Origin: Aquatica leii
Taxonomy: Eukaryota > Arthropoda > Insecta > Coleoptera > Lampyridae
Reading direction: 5' to 3'
DNA: 64,000 nucleotides
Assembly: GCA_035610365.1 (NCBI GenBank)
Contig: CM069439.1
Coordinates: forward strand, 15,823,533-15,887,532
Made by a program: the position numbers and the translations under genes. Shown in pieces: positions 30,983-42,690 of this stretch (position 1 is the first letter of the stretch; every line of letters begins with the position of its first letter). The notes under the pieces were generated by a model. The model did no database searches. It was not told where the DNA came from and saw only the letters and a program-made list of their open reading frames with translations.

Positions 30983-32380
30983 TGTTACAAGCTTTTGGTA
31001 TTTTACGAACCTGCACGGCCAACTCACAATAGTCGGGGAGAGGGGGGGTTCACAGATAATACAGAAAATATGCTTAAGGGCGCCAGAGCTTATCCAAAGT
31101 CACTTCTGTCCCGCTCAAGACAGACGGTATAAACTTGTAACACGATGTTAGGTTCGTAATCCTTATACTCGGCTGTTCGAGTAGCCAACGTTTGTTATTA
31201 GATAACGACGATCCAAAGAGAAAGGTATGGTGTCATAAAAGAACAAGTAACCACAATAACAACTTTAATCTAGAATCGTTGATGATTATCACAGGTATAT
31301 AAGAATTCTCATTACAGCAAGTCAGTAGTATCGGCAACACACAATACATAGGTAAATTACGTCGACATGAATAGCGAGGAAGAGTTTATAGTAAATATCA
31401 TTTGTATACAGCATGCGAGATACACGAAATAATGATAATAAGTACGGCATTAATATTACACTATCATAATAATTATTGGTAGTACACAGCATACGTCACA
31501 CACAATAAGCAAGAAAAATTACTATCTAAATGGTAATCCAATAACGTTAATAAATACGGAATTAATATTCACAACAGTTTCGTGAGCGACCTTTCTGACA
31601 ACGAATAAGATACATAAAATCACTTACCATAAACACAGGAACTTCCACTTGTGCGAAGAAAGCGCTTTCCCCGGCAAGCTATCCTGTAAACAAATTGAGT
31701 CGCAAATCGTGTCAAACTAATGCCTCACGAAATCCAGATCTACAAAAATCGTTACTTAAATTTTAAAGCAAGCACACATAACACAACCCGGTAGTCGAAT
31801 GCTGTTGTACCCCTTGTCTGTGGTTTAATTAATTCTAACCGTAGGCCTTATAAATAGTTATAATCGTCCCATCAAAAATATCTGTCGATGCTAATCCCTT
31901 GTACTTCGGTATCGACTAGAAATCATGGGCCAGATTGTGGGAGGAACGGCCGGTGACGATTCGAATACCCCACGATCGCAACGAAGTCACAACTTTCCCT
32001 GGTAGACTTTAAATTACAACCAGAATACCCCTATTTAGGAGGTAGCACATGGCGCTAATGAAAAGACATAAAAATTACCTTTAATCAAAGAAAGAACAAA
32101 AGCCACTTACTCTGCGTGGATAAATTAGTTAGTTAAGAAGACTTCTATTTTCCATCTTGTCCCAACACGTGGATGATTTGAGAAAACGATTTTTAACTCA
32201 CGCAGACATAGGTTATAACATGCACGATGTTAAAGTCAAAATGCCGGTATCTCGCCGGATATCGCCTACTCAATACGAACAGACCAACGAACCCGATAGA
32301 TGGCGTCGAGAAATATAAAAGTAATTTTTAATTAAACCAATATACAGGGTAATGCATTATTTAAATTTATGCACGTAACA
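30983..32380. repeat. 1.4-kb solo LTR inserted in gypsy copy 2
   Basis: A 1398-bp block starts TGTTACAAGC and ends GCACGTAACA, so it has inverted TGTTAC/GTAACA tips and TG...CA ends. It is flanked on both sides by ATCC (30979-30982 and 32381-32384), a 4-bp target duplication. It interrupts codons of the gypsy integrase that are contiguous in copy 1. There is no coding sequence inside. This is the signature of an LTR-LTR recombination remnant. The family is unknown; Gypsy is suggested by the 4-bp duplication. Confidence 0.85.
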
Positions 32381-33130
32381 ATCCGTTCAACCATGCCATC
32401 AGATGGAGGATGGAGAGGCGTTGTCCTAGTTTTCTTAGTTCCTAACAGTCGGCAAACTTCTTGAAACATCCCAGACTCAAAATTGCGGCATTGATCGGAG
32501 TGTAATTTCAACGGAACTCCAAACCGGCAGAAAAACTCTTTTACTAATACGTCTGCGACTGTAGCTGCTTCCTGATTGGGTATGGCGTAAGCCACCAGGA
32601 TGTATTTATTTCCTAAATCGGATTCTGGGAACGGCCCTGCGATGTCAATCGCTACTCTTTCCAAAGGGCTTGCTACGTTGTATTGCTTCATGGGTGCTTT
32701 GCGCTTTCTCGCTGGAGACCATTTCATGACGTCCTCTTTGCAGTTCATCCAGTAGAATTGTTATCGCATTTTACCCAACGTCTTCTTAATGCCAAAGTGT
32801 CCTCCTGATGTCCCATCGTGGAGATGCTTCAAGACTTCTGACACCCTGCTCTTCGGCACTACCAACTGTAGTCTGCTTCCTGTGGCTTCGGCACTTTCTA
32901 GGGATCGCTTAAGAAGACCGTCTTCTACTATCAAGGAGTCCCACTGCGCCCAGTACGCTTTGATGTTTCTGCCAAAAGCACTCACTTCTTCCCAGGTTGG
33001 TCATCGGCCGGTCCAGTCTAGGAGTAGTCTTATTTCAGGATCGTCTTCTTCTTCGCGACGTAACTGCTCAGGTTCCCACTCATCATCAACCATAGCAGTT
33101 CTCCGGAGCGGAAAGTTTACAGACTCAGTT
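32381..33130 (-). pseudogene. gypsy copy 2 integrase, N-terminal zinc region and DDE core
   Basis: Minus-strand frames, in order: RRTAMVDDEWEPEQLRREEE (about 33090), then SAFGRNIKAYWAQWDSLIVE and the zinc-binding HLHDGTSGGHFGIKKT (32761-32985). After a stop come MNCKEDVMKW and the DDE core (32332-32748). That core has the first Asp in VAIDIAGPFPES, the second in LHSDQCRNFES and the Glu in SDGMVERI, all present. Two in-frame deletions remove part of the CHKC zinc ligands and the stretch before AYAIPNQEA. The solo LTR truncates it right after the Glu. Confidence 0.8.
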
Positions 33131-33339
33131 GAAGGTATTCTGCAGGAACACTTCTCGGGTTCATGGTTAACTGAAGTTCTTAAGCACCAAGACCTAGACG
33201 TACCAAACAAATGGGCACTCAAAAGGAACTGAAAAATTGAGATTGCATTGGACATTTGAGAAAAAACGCATCACACCTCTAGTGTGAAACTGGGTCAACT
33301 CAATGCTCAGGATTCGGACGGTAACAGTTACTTTGTAGG

Positions 33340-33815
33340 GTAGCACTGTACACCACACTTCAGTGGTGCCTCGTCATGTACGGCCTACTACAAGAACTAG
33401 CAGACGCAGGAGTATTTGTTTTAGGATACGCCGACGATCTATCTCTCTATTATTACAAACGGAAAATTTGGGGCAACTGTATTCAATATAATGCAGAGTG
33501 TCTTAAATACCATTGAAAATGGTGCAAAAAATAGGGGCTATTAGTGAACCCAACTAAGACAATCTTTCCGATTACCAAACGACGGAAAGAGTCATGTTCT
33601 TGATGATAAAGGAAGTCAAATATCTGGGACTCGCTCTTGATACCAAACTGACTTTCAACGCTCATCTGGAAAAAGGCACAACAAACGCCATCAAGGTTCT
33701 TAATGCAACCAAACAGATGATAGATCACATATTGGGGATTGAAACCCACAATGACCAAATCGTTATATACTGTGGCGACAAAAGGCATCATCACATACGG
33801 TGGGTTTGTATGGGA
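33340..33815 (+). pseudogene. R1/Jockey-like LINE reverse transcriptase fragment
   Basis: Frames around 33400-33800 read LADAGVFVLGYADDLSL, the YADD catalytic block of a non-LTR RT. They continue with LLVNPTKT, KEVKYLGLALDTKLTFNAHL and NAIKVLNATKQM, the usual following blocks. The sequence is cut at about 33815 by a different LINE. Stops and shifts are present. No ends were identified. Confidence 0.7.
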
Positions 33816-35722
33816 TGAGAGAACCAACTTTAAAAAAAATTAATAACGAAATACCAGTGGAAACTTGGAATTTTAATACAATGCTAAGAGCAGGTAAAAT
33901 GGAGGAAATATCAAGAGAATTAGATAAATATAACATAGACGTAACGGCTATACAGGAAACGAGATGGGAAGGAGTAGGTAAAATGATAAAAGAAAGATAT
34001 ACGACAACTTTTATGAAAAACTAAATAAAATTTGTGAAGACCTATTCAAGAATGATAAAGGAATAATACTGGGAGCTGCCAATGCACAAATAGAGAAAGA
34101 GCTGTACCTAACTGAAGTGAGAGGAAATGGAAAAGCAATAATACATAATAAAACAAACGATAATGAGCGTAGACTAATCCAATTAGCAGCATCACTGAAC
34201 ATGGCCCTTCAATCAACAAAATTTGAACATCCTAAAAAATAAAAAGTTACATGGAGACACCCAGCAGGAGGTATTGAAAACCAAATTGACCACATATTGG
34301 CCACAAAAGACATTGGCAGAAAGATAATAGACACAGAGGAGCACATACCAAAACAGACTACTATCTAGTTAGCAAAGATAATAAAGATACATCTACAGAC
34401 AAATTAAAATACCAATAAAAACCATAAAAAATGGGACGTACGTAGAACACCTACAAAAAGAAGAAATAAAAATAAAACTAAAATAAACTAACACGAAAAA
34501 ACACAAAAAGATACAACAAATATAAAGGAAATATAGAAAGAAATGAGAGAAAATATAACGAAAGCTGAAGAGATAATATTGAAAATACCTTCAAATTTCC
34601 GATCAAACATGTAATGGTTTGACCATAAATGGCATCCACACTCTAGAACAAATAATTCAAAAACAGTGGAAATACAACAAAGAAAAGCATATTATATTTA
34701 TAGATTTTAAAATGGTTTTTGATTCACTGAGCAGGAAAGAACTAATAAGAGAACTAGAACACTTAGGAATACCTAAAAAACTATTAGCACTGTTAAAAAT
34801 GACCATAATAAATATAAATACGCAAGTGAGATTCCAACGAACAACAAGGGAGTCTTTTGTAATAAATAAAAGAGTTCAACAAGGGGACTCCCTATCTCCA
34901 TCCATATTCAACCTAGTACTAGAAAGCATTATACGAAAAGCTAAACTAGATAAAAAATATCGTGATTAACTAAATACAAATAATAACGTACGCAGATGAC
35001 ATAGTAATTATAGGGAATAAAAAAAAAGATGTTACAAGAGCTGTAGACCAACTAGACAAAGAAGCAAAAAAAAATTGGTTTGGAAATAAACGAAGTAAAA
35101 ACAAAACAGATTAAGATAGGGAAGAATACGAGCACGCACAAGAGTACTTAAAAACACAAGATTTTTGAGAGAGTTAACTGCTTTAATTATCTGGGAGTCA
35201 CGATGGGAAAAACCGGGGAGAACAAAGTAAAAGAGAAATTGCTGAAAGCGTTAAGTAAATGAAAAAAAAAATGTATAAGACTCTGATACAACCCATCATA
35301 ACATATGCGTTGGAAACAATAGCAATAAACAAAGAAGAAGAAGACCCAAAAGTCATAGAACGGAAAATTATAAAAACAATATTAGAGCCAAACACAACAA
35401 GAGATAGACGAATAAGAATGAAAAAGAACGAAAAAATAGAAAAAGAAACAAGGAAGACTAAGGAAAAAATGGAGAGACGCTTTGGAAAAGGACATAAAGG
35501 CACTGGAAATAGAAGATTGGAGACCGAAATGCTGGGATAGAAAAGAATAGAAGAGGATATAAGAGACCGATAGGACCAACAACAAACTGTGAAAGTACTT
35601 AACAACAAGAGGATTGATCCACCTCAATAAATGGATTGAAAACGCCTTTGCGTTAGCCATAATACCAAGAATTGCACGGTTCAATGATGATGCTGATGAT
35701 GATGATGATGATGATGATGATA
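33816..35722 (+). pseudogene. RTE-like LINE relic with trinucleotide tail
   Basis: It starts in the endonuclease (LRAGKMEEISRELDKYNIDV then AIQETRWEG, 33800-34024). It continues through a GGIENQIDHILATKDI-like trace. RT blocks at 34619-34969 include FIDFKMVFDSLSRKELIREL and VQQGDSLSPSIFNLVLES; an ITYADDIVIIGNKK block lies at 34975-35025. A tail with KWRDALEKDIKALEIEDW-type similarity lies near 35480-35530. The copy ends in a (GAT)n run at 35684-35722, as RTE-class elements typically end in short tandem repeats. Many frameshifts are present. Confidence 0.72.
35684..35722 (+). repeat. (GAT)n microsatellite at the LINE 3' end
   Basis: About 12 GAT units with one GCT interruption, directly after the RTE-like coding remains. 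It is probably the element's own tail. Confidence 0.8.
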
Positions 35723-36088
35723 AATACCGTCACGAGACGAGTGGACAAGAAACATTTACCCCGGCGCGGTTAAAGGAACTGTTCCCGGCAAACCAAGGCT
35801 AACCAATGATGAGTTGAATAAGCCCCATTAGAATAAGCTTCTGGACTTCACAGACGAAATAGAACTGCTGAGGGAGTACAAAAATAGAGGTGCACAAAAG
35901 GGGGTTAGACAAAGTACCTCTTGAATAATATTTAAAAAAAACAACTAATTATTTTATTGCTGACGTTAAGATACACATACTCAAATCTATTACAAATCGT
36001 GGTACGTTATAAAGGTACTCAAATAACGTAAAAATGATGTAATAAAAATGATATCTGTAATAGCGAAGGCTTCAACGGCCGGAGTATA
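35723..36088. other. spacer without a supported gene
   Basis: Between the LINE tail and the fold-back element. The first 180 bp are less AT-rich, but I see no recognisable coding sequence. Confidence 0.4.
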
Positions 36089-36151
36089 TACTAAGATAAG
36101 AACGTCTTCCGGGTTTTGACCGTGTCAATGTTGTAACCGAAGTTGCCAACG

Positions 36152-36184
36152 TTTCGCCCACTTTCGTAAGGGGCTTAATCACGG
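36152..36184 (-). ncRNA. hammerhead-ribozyme-like core, left arm
   Basis: Read on the minus strand: GTGATTA (a damaged CTGATGA box), then stem II GCCCCTTACGAAAGTGGGC, then GAAAC. Stem II shows GCCC/GGGC plus AC/GT around a GAAA loop. A short stem III candidate, GTTGGCAAC, follows, with a possible cleavage site UUC. Stem I pairing is weak. The core is degenerate but the order of boxes is right for a type I hammerhead. Confidence 0.4.
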
Positions 36185-36449
36185 CGTGAGAAAAATTGAA
36201 GAACTCAAACAAGCAACCGAAATCTAACTAAAAACTTCTCAAAAGTTAGGTAATCAACTTGTGAACCAAGTCAGATTCTAAACTCCATAGAAGTGTTTGT
36301 GTTTGTTTGCTTTTTCAAGTTTATCGTTTTCTTTCTTAGCTTTTCAGAGTTTAGAATCTGGCTTAGTTGACAAGTTGATTACCTAACTTTTGAGAAGTTT
36401 TTAGTTAGATTTCGGTTGCTTGTTTGAGTTCTTCGATTTCTCTCACGCC

Positions 36450-36482
36450 CTGATGAAGCCTCTTACGAAAGTAGGCGTAACT
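36450..36482 (+). ncRNA. hammerhead-ribozyme-like core, right arm
   Basis: CTGATGA at 36450-36456 matches the hammerhead CUGANGA box. A stem II candidate, GCCTCTTACGAAAGTAGGC, closes with a GAAA-type loop. The expected GAAA box after stem II is changed to GTAA by a deletion of about ten bases, so this arm should not self-cleave. The left arm complements it: it keeps GAAA but has lost the CTGATGA box. Confidence 0.45.
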
Positions 36483-36533
36483 TCGGTTACAACATTGACA
36501 CGGTCTAAACCCGGAAGACGTTCTTTCTTAGTA

Positions 36534-37304
36534 TAAAATGATATCTGGTTGGCTGGAAAGTAACGAAAGTGCTTAAAGATTCTGATTTGCTGCGCAAAAG
36601 ATCGAAAGTACGTAATTTTAGGAGAAAAATCTTCATTATAGGTATAACTCAAACAACCTTATGCAAAATAGAAGAACTTGATGATTTTGAATACAGCCCG
36701 GAATTGTCGCCATAAGGCTATCACTTATTCAGGTCGATGGCGTACACTTCCTCTCTGGACATCAATTAATGTAGAGGTAAAGCAAGTTTTTTGTCTCTAA
36801 GCCACAAATAAACGGAAGGCACCGAATTTATTGTTTAATTGAACTAAAACCCGAAAACAATAATAATGATAATGGTTTTATTTATTGTAACATGTATAAT
36901 TACAACCGGTTTTATTTTGAAATGTAGTTTCAAAACAAACAAAACATTATAATAGTATATAATCCGTGAATGTTATTTGCCAAATTTGTTTTTTACTTTT
37001 TATTATACCAAAACATTAATCGCAACATTGTTAAAGAATAGCATTTTTTTGTGCTTTTGTTTTTGATGTTTTTTTTACTTTTACTTTCGTAGATTCGGGG
37101 TGGTCGTGTTTCGAGTAACACGTTCTGTAAAAGCAACATATGGTGCAAAAGTTCACTTCTCTATGTTAATAACAGTGTATTAAAAACTATTTCTTGAATA
37201 TCCAAATTACACCATAATCAAATTAATTTTGGCATTTCCTTCTCAGTTATGTATGGAATTAACAATTTAAGTTTTAATATCGATGATCCATGATTCCTGA
37301 AACT
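36534..37304. other. AT-rich spacer
   Basis: No gene, RNA or repeat I can support. Confidence 0.4.
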
Positions 37305-37740
37305 TTATTTCAACATTCCTCGTGCCTTAATAATAAACGCTTGTGGTTTTTTCTTATTATGTACCTTATAGCAGGTTTTATGGTAGTATGAACGCGGAAG
37401 TACCATTTGGTGGTTGATGCCGGTCTTCTGGTTGTTATTCTTTCCGATCGGGTTATTTCTAAAAATAAATTCTTGCGTTGTTATGTGATTCCCAAGAAAT
37501 GGCAAAATCATTTTTCTCCCACTTCGGTTTATTAAGAATGCGGAAAGTTTATTTTTTAAAGTGATGCCGTTGTCGTCGGTGTTCTGCTAGTAAAACGCTC
37601 GCGGAGAAAATAGAAGAGTGGAGTAAACGACCTTCAATTAAGTACGTTTCTTCCACTTTAATTATTGTATCATCCCGAACAATGTTAGTTGCACGTGGTA
37701 ATCGACAAATATGCTTAACATAGCGCTTGCGTGGTATCAT
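37305..37740 (-). pseudogene. small unassigned open frame pair, possible broken gene
   Basis: Two adjacent minus-strand frames, 37549-37740 (63 codons, MIPRKRYVKHICRLPRATNI ...) and 37305-37511 (68 codons), would join into about 145 residues if one base were lost from the A-run at about 37554. The composition is basic and less AT-driven than neighbouring noise. I recognise no domain. A splice-donor-like GGTAAGAATG overlaps the first start codon, which argues against it. It is hypothetical. Confidence 0.2.
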
Positions 37741-40026
37741 TCTTACCTGAACACACTAAGTGATGTGTTTATATGACAGTCGCGTAAAGGTTGGTGAGGT
37801 GTAAGCTAACTTCTTAAGATGATTTTGTGGAATAGTTATATCACGAATCAAAAGGGTATATGAAGAAAGTTCTTCAATCGAAATTCAGGTGCGTGCCATT
37901 TTTCACGCTATTATTTTTGAAAATTGTCATCTTCAGTCCGAGAACACATAATTCGATTACCAAAACAAATCTGAAAAAAATAGTGAAGTAGTCGATTTGA
38001 AATGATTTGAAATATCTTGTTAGACCGGATTTATTGATTTAAAAAATCTAGAATATTTGTGTTTTCGTTTTTGACTGGTATTGGTAATTGACATTTAAAC
38101 AATGTTTTTGCCTTTGGCGATGCAACTTTTGCCGCTTTCGTAATTTAAAAGCCGGTGGCCGTGGACGAAAATTTATTTTCTGGAAATACGCATTTCCCTT
38201 TTAAAATTTACGCTCGGTATTAACTCATTCATGCAATTTTGTAATACGCGAATGTATGTATGTGAATCTATCGTGAGAAGCTCGAATAATAGAATTTTTC
38301 CTGGTTCTTTATAGGTCGTTTCGAATAAAAGGTTCTTATCGGCGAAGAAAATTGCAATCTAGCTGGACTAATGCAATTATAATAAAGCGTACGCGGAAAT
38401 TTGTCCGCGCAATTAAAATTTTTACAATGGCTAATCACTTTGTTATGTGCCATAGGCTGAATGAACTCTTACAAAAACGTGGACGTACAGGAAATACTTA
38501 GACTGTTTAGGGACACGCATTGTCGCTACTAAGAACTCGCTTTTGACTTGTTCTCGTACGCTCGATATTAAATGATACCCGATTACTTTATTACATAAAA
38601 ACAATTTACGTTTGTTGCACCTTTCACTTATAATAAAAATAATAGTCAGCCTTGGAGCATGCTATGCCATGGTGTTAATGTAATGTAATGTAAGCTTTGT
38701 TCGCATTTTTATTTGATGTTTATAATTGCAGCTTTAGAACAAACGACCGTGTCAATTCAAATTTACAAATTCCTTTACGTTGAGTTAGCACGCATTATTT
38801 ACCTTTAAACAAACGAGAGAAGCGATGACCACTGCGTTTCATTATTTAGTAGACGTTTAACACCATTAAATCTTAAAGTTATTCAGCAATCGATAGTGTT
38901 CCAAAACAACTTTCTCTAGTAACTTATGTATGTATGTGTACATGTAACGTGTGCCAAATTTGTAATTTTCTACATCTTGTATTTGATACGAAATTTCTAA
39001 TGACCCAAATATATATTTTTTGTAAATATATCGCGTGTAGATTTCGCCGACATTAAACATGCTAAGCACAAATTTTGAGAATATCTAATGACTTAGTTGA
39101 CATTCCTTAATAACGTGATCTTTTTAATATATAACAACGAATATCATAGATTTAGTAACGTAATCGACTGGGTACTATCTTTCTGACAAATTTTTATTTG
39201 TAAGAAACTCACTCAAACTGCATAATTATATTTGATCTTAACTTAAATGTTGGTGAGTAATCTTTTAATACCAGTTTGTAAATTTCCTTGAAAAGATTTA
39301 TTTTTTATGGTCAAGGTGCTTTTTTAGTTTTATTTTACCAATACTAGTTTCAATATATGTATATTTAGTACGTTTACGCTTATACCATTAGGTTTAAATA
39401 CAACTTTTTAGTGTTTAGATTCCCAGAAAACTCTTTTTCCTATACGCTTTAATTTTACTGTTTTCTTCTTCTTTTTAATTGTTATAATTGTAACGAATTA
39501 TCATAGTCACCACGATTCTTCTAATTGTTCAATTAATCTATTGTAAAATAATGAATCGTTATTTCAAAAAATTGTTAAATTGTTGACATGGACATTTCCT
39601 TATGACAGTTACTCGTGGTGGCATCTTTCTAATGCATGGATTTGATGTGGTTCAATAAATATGTTTTCTACTGCTACTGTGTACCAAAGTACAATGGGTT
39701 GTGGTCATTCCAGAAATTAGTAATGTGGTTGCTAGATCATTAAAAATTTCTATATACAGCTATGGCTAAATGTATCGAGGACCCTATATATTTTTTAATT
39801 CTAAATAATATAAACAAATTTAAAACCAAATGATTATATCTATTATTAACAATATGTTTAAAGTAAATAATTAATATTTTGTGAAACATTTAAAATTTTA
39901 ACGTAAAGCTCTTACTTAATTACATCTACAATTACAATCTCACTAAATATCCGAATTTAATTAGTTCTGAATGAACATTATACGGGTAGTCATTAGTGCT
40001 GTGAAATAGTATAAACATGTATTATA
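37741..40026. other. long AT-rich stretch without a supported gene
   Basis: Short frames at 38268-38453 and 38866-39069 (minus) show no domain. No repeats of note. Confidence 0.45.
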
Positions 40027-40379
40027 CAGAGTTCTTCACGCTATACGTCTCAGAATATTGTGGTCAAAATATGTGACGTTTAAAAAGTTTCATGTTTGGG
40101 ATATATGGGGGTCTGTTGTGGTTACTTTTTAAAATTATTTACATATTATACAGAATCCAAAGAGCGTAAAATATCAAAGTTATGTTTTTTTAAATAAAAC
40201 TTTCTGTATATTATTACATTTTTGGATTCTCAGATCAAAATAAGAGTGCGTTTTAATAACGTTTATGAGGTCTAAACCTTAAGGTTTTTTTAATAATTTG
40301 ATTGTTGTCAAAGCAAAACCTAATTTTCAGGTCTGTGAAGTTAGCACCGTCAAATGTGAATTTTTTGGAAAACAATACG

Positions 40380-40985
40380 GCATTCGTTTGCCCATTTTTA
40401 GCCCATGTTGGCCCAGGCAAAAGTTTCGTTTGCCCACCCTCCAAAAATTTTTTATGTGAAAAAAACATTTTTTGGTAAAAAACAAAAAATCAACTCTCTT
40501 TACGCTATATCGTTTGCCTATCGTTTGCCTATGTTTGCCCAGGAAAAATTTTCGTTTGCCCACCCACCGAAAAATTTTTATGTGCAAAAAAAATGTTTTG
40601 GTAAAAAATTCAACTTTTTTCACGCTAAAACGTTTGCCCATCGTTAGTCCAGGATCGCCCAGGAAAAATTTTCACTTGCACACCCACCAAAATTTTATTT
40701 TTTTTGAAAAAAATTTTTTTTGCGGAAAAGCCCAACATTAAAAAATGAACATTTTTCACGATACATCGTTTGTTCATCTCTCAAATTTGATTGCCCACTC
40801 TTTATTTTCATTCTAAAAATATTTAAACAATAATAAAATGGAAAAAAACCCATTCGCGATGTATAGGTGAATATATAAGAGTCCATATGTTTATAACAAA
40901 TAATAATTTTTAAAGTTAAAATGGCTATTTTGTTTGCCCATCTCTCAAATTTGATTGCCCACCCTTCATTTTCATTATAACCCTC
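40380..40985. repeat. degenerate ~120-150-bp tandem repeat array
   Basis: About four to five units each begin CGTTTGCCCAT or a variant (near 40383, 40505, 40630, 40767, 40930). Most include 'gcccaggaaaaattttc' and 'gcccaccca'. The last two units share 'atctctcaaatttgattgccc' instead. Divergence rises toward the right. It lies just inside the left arm of the surrounding transposon. Confidence 0.75.
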
Positions 40986-41219
40986 GGTTAGTCGCGCCTC
41001 GCCCGGTCATTTGTAACATATGTATTTGTAATGTCTCATTCTGATACATTTGATAAAATTGATGTATTTTTCAAAATGTTATGCATTGTTACAATTTTAT
41101 ATTTTCGTACTTATCTCTAGCATTTTATTGATTATACAACGTATTAATTTACTGTTTTTAAACAATCTTTTTTATGAAATAGAAAACAAACACACCACTT
41201 ACCTCCTGCTTTTTTGCCC

Positions 41220-42690
41220 AAGAATTAGATATTTGATACCAGAGGAGTCCCACACAGTGCGAAGCGCCCTGTTCGAGGTGTCGCACGTCAAATTATGGGT
41301 CAACAGTTACTATTTAAGAAACCCAAATTGTGGCGTAACCAAGAGATGAAGAACATTTTATTTGGTGATCCCGAACCACCGTATTTTCCACACAGCGTAC
41401 CACAGGTATTGAGCCTAGTCTTGATGTGATAACTTCTTTATGCAAAATGAAGACTAAGGGGAAGTATTCGGGATACATCAGGGAAATTGGCGCAGATAAA
41501 ATGTATCGCATGTATTAGTCAAAAATGCAAATTCATTTATATAAAGAATTGATTAAAAAATTCGGTAAAATAGAAATAGATGCAACTGGGAATCTTGTTA
41601 AGTCTTAAACTTCAAGTGAAGGTTCCAAAAAATGTACTTTTCTTTATCAGATCGTTATTCCAACAGAAAATGGTGTTCAACCACTGTTCTCAATGATTTC
41701 GCAGAAGCACGATGCAAATTTCATATGTTACTGGCTTCGAGAAATTATCAGTCGTGTGCGACTACTCTATGGCACCTTTAATGAAAGAGAACAAACGTAC
41801 ATTTTTGATTGCTACCGTTCGTTGATAAACGGTAAATCACAGGGTTTGATGTGTTTCATTAGAATCGATATCGCTCATTTAATAAAGATTCTGTGCCGAA
41901 AAAAAGTGTTTGAAGACAGGCATTTCAAGGTTAAGGACTTTTACGTTCGATATCTGGGAATCATGTCGATCTGTGACAATATCAAAGACTTTAAAAAACT
42001 TCTTTAATCTTTACTTATCGTGGCTGGAAGTGAGTACGAAGGGCAAAGTAGCACTGAGGAGAATTTCACGTGTTTTGAAAATAGAAATTTGTTGTTTGGA
42101 AGAATCAAAATCTTCACTTATACCAAAAATGGAGATATTAATGAAGATGAACGCGAGTATCAAGATTTAGCTATTGAAAATAACGATGTCACACGCTTCA
42201 TCGAAAAAATTTAGGACAAGGCACAAAAATTTATTGATAAAGGTGAGGAGACTGAGTCTCTTAATGCTGTTTACTGTCCTGGAGTAGTTAAGGATTTCAT
42301 TAAATTCGGGACACATTATCCCTTATGGACTAATCTTATGCAGCAATATTTTCCTCGTGCATCAAACGTAGCAACTTCAGCCCACTGCGAAGCATACTTT
42401 AATACACTCAAAAATAATGATTTAGGTACGGGCTTCAACCTTTACGCTCAGATAAATTCATTGCGAAACACATCAATTTCATTGAAAGCATTTCAAAGTT
42501 AGATCGTGCGCAGCGACTGCAGTCAAAACTTTTGGTTCGTAAAGATATTTCAACAAAATTGAGTTTTCAAACACAGAAAGCGTGTGCCGATATTGAAAAT
42601 TCCCACAATCAAAAAAATAAACGCGATTATAACCATTTACGAACTCAAGAAAATTGGTTTGGGTTAAATCATAACTACATGTAGGAAACT
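41220..42690 (+). pseudogene. unclassified DDE-type transposase remnant
   Basis: Broken frames give, in order, KFGKIEIDATGNLVKS (41570-41606), YQIVIPTENGVQPLFSMISQ, SQGLMCFIRIDIAHLIKILC (41690-42007) and VKDFYVRYLGIMS. Then come LIVAGSEYEGQSS (about 42020), VKDFIKFGTHYPLWTNLMQQ (42285-42345) and SAHCEAYFNTLKNNDLG. IDATG and RIDIAHLIKI look like catalytic Asp blocks of a Mutator-like DDE fold. Similar proteins occur widely in insects as uncharacterised transposon products. No zinc-finger N-terminus is readable. It is dead, with many stops. Confidence 0.55.

Larger units (their letters stand above)
29501..33130 (-). mobile_element. Ty3/gypsy retrotransposon copy 2, 5'-truncated, with macrodomain and CCCH module
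   Basis: Same family as the copy at 12070-16952, in the opposite orientation. From the 5' side it contains the RNase H/integrase linker, zinc-binding region, integrase core, integrase tail, macrodomain, CCCH finger, polypurine tract and LTR (29777 down to 29501). Gag, protease and RT are absent. The integrase is split by a solo LTR at 30983-32380. It is less decayed than copy 1 in the 3' module. The 5' boundary is approximate. Confidence 0.85.
36089..36533. repeat. fold-back element: two inverted ~190-bp units
   Basis: The left arm (36089-36286) and right arm (36347-36533) are inverted copies starting TACTAAGA-/-TCTTAGTA and differing by a few indels. They are separated by a 60-bp T-rich loop. 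Each unit contains a hammerhead-like core. The arrangement could be two head-to-head copies of a Penelope-type or retrozyme-like short element, or a fold-back MITE. The flanks are TA-rich, so no target duplication can be assigned. Confidence 0.85.

Noticed and set aside
40380-40985. CRISPR-like array
   Set aside because: The units are long, degenerate and lack uniform spacers. The host is a eukaryote.
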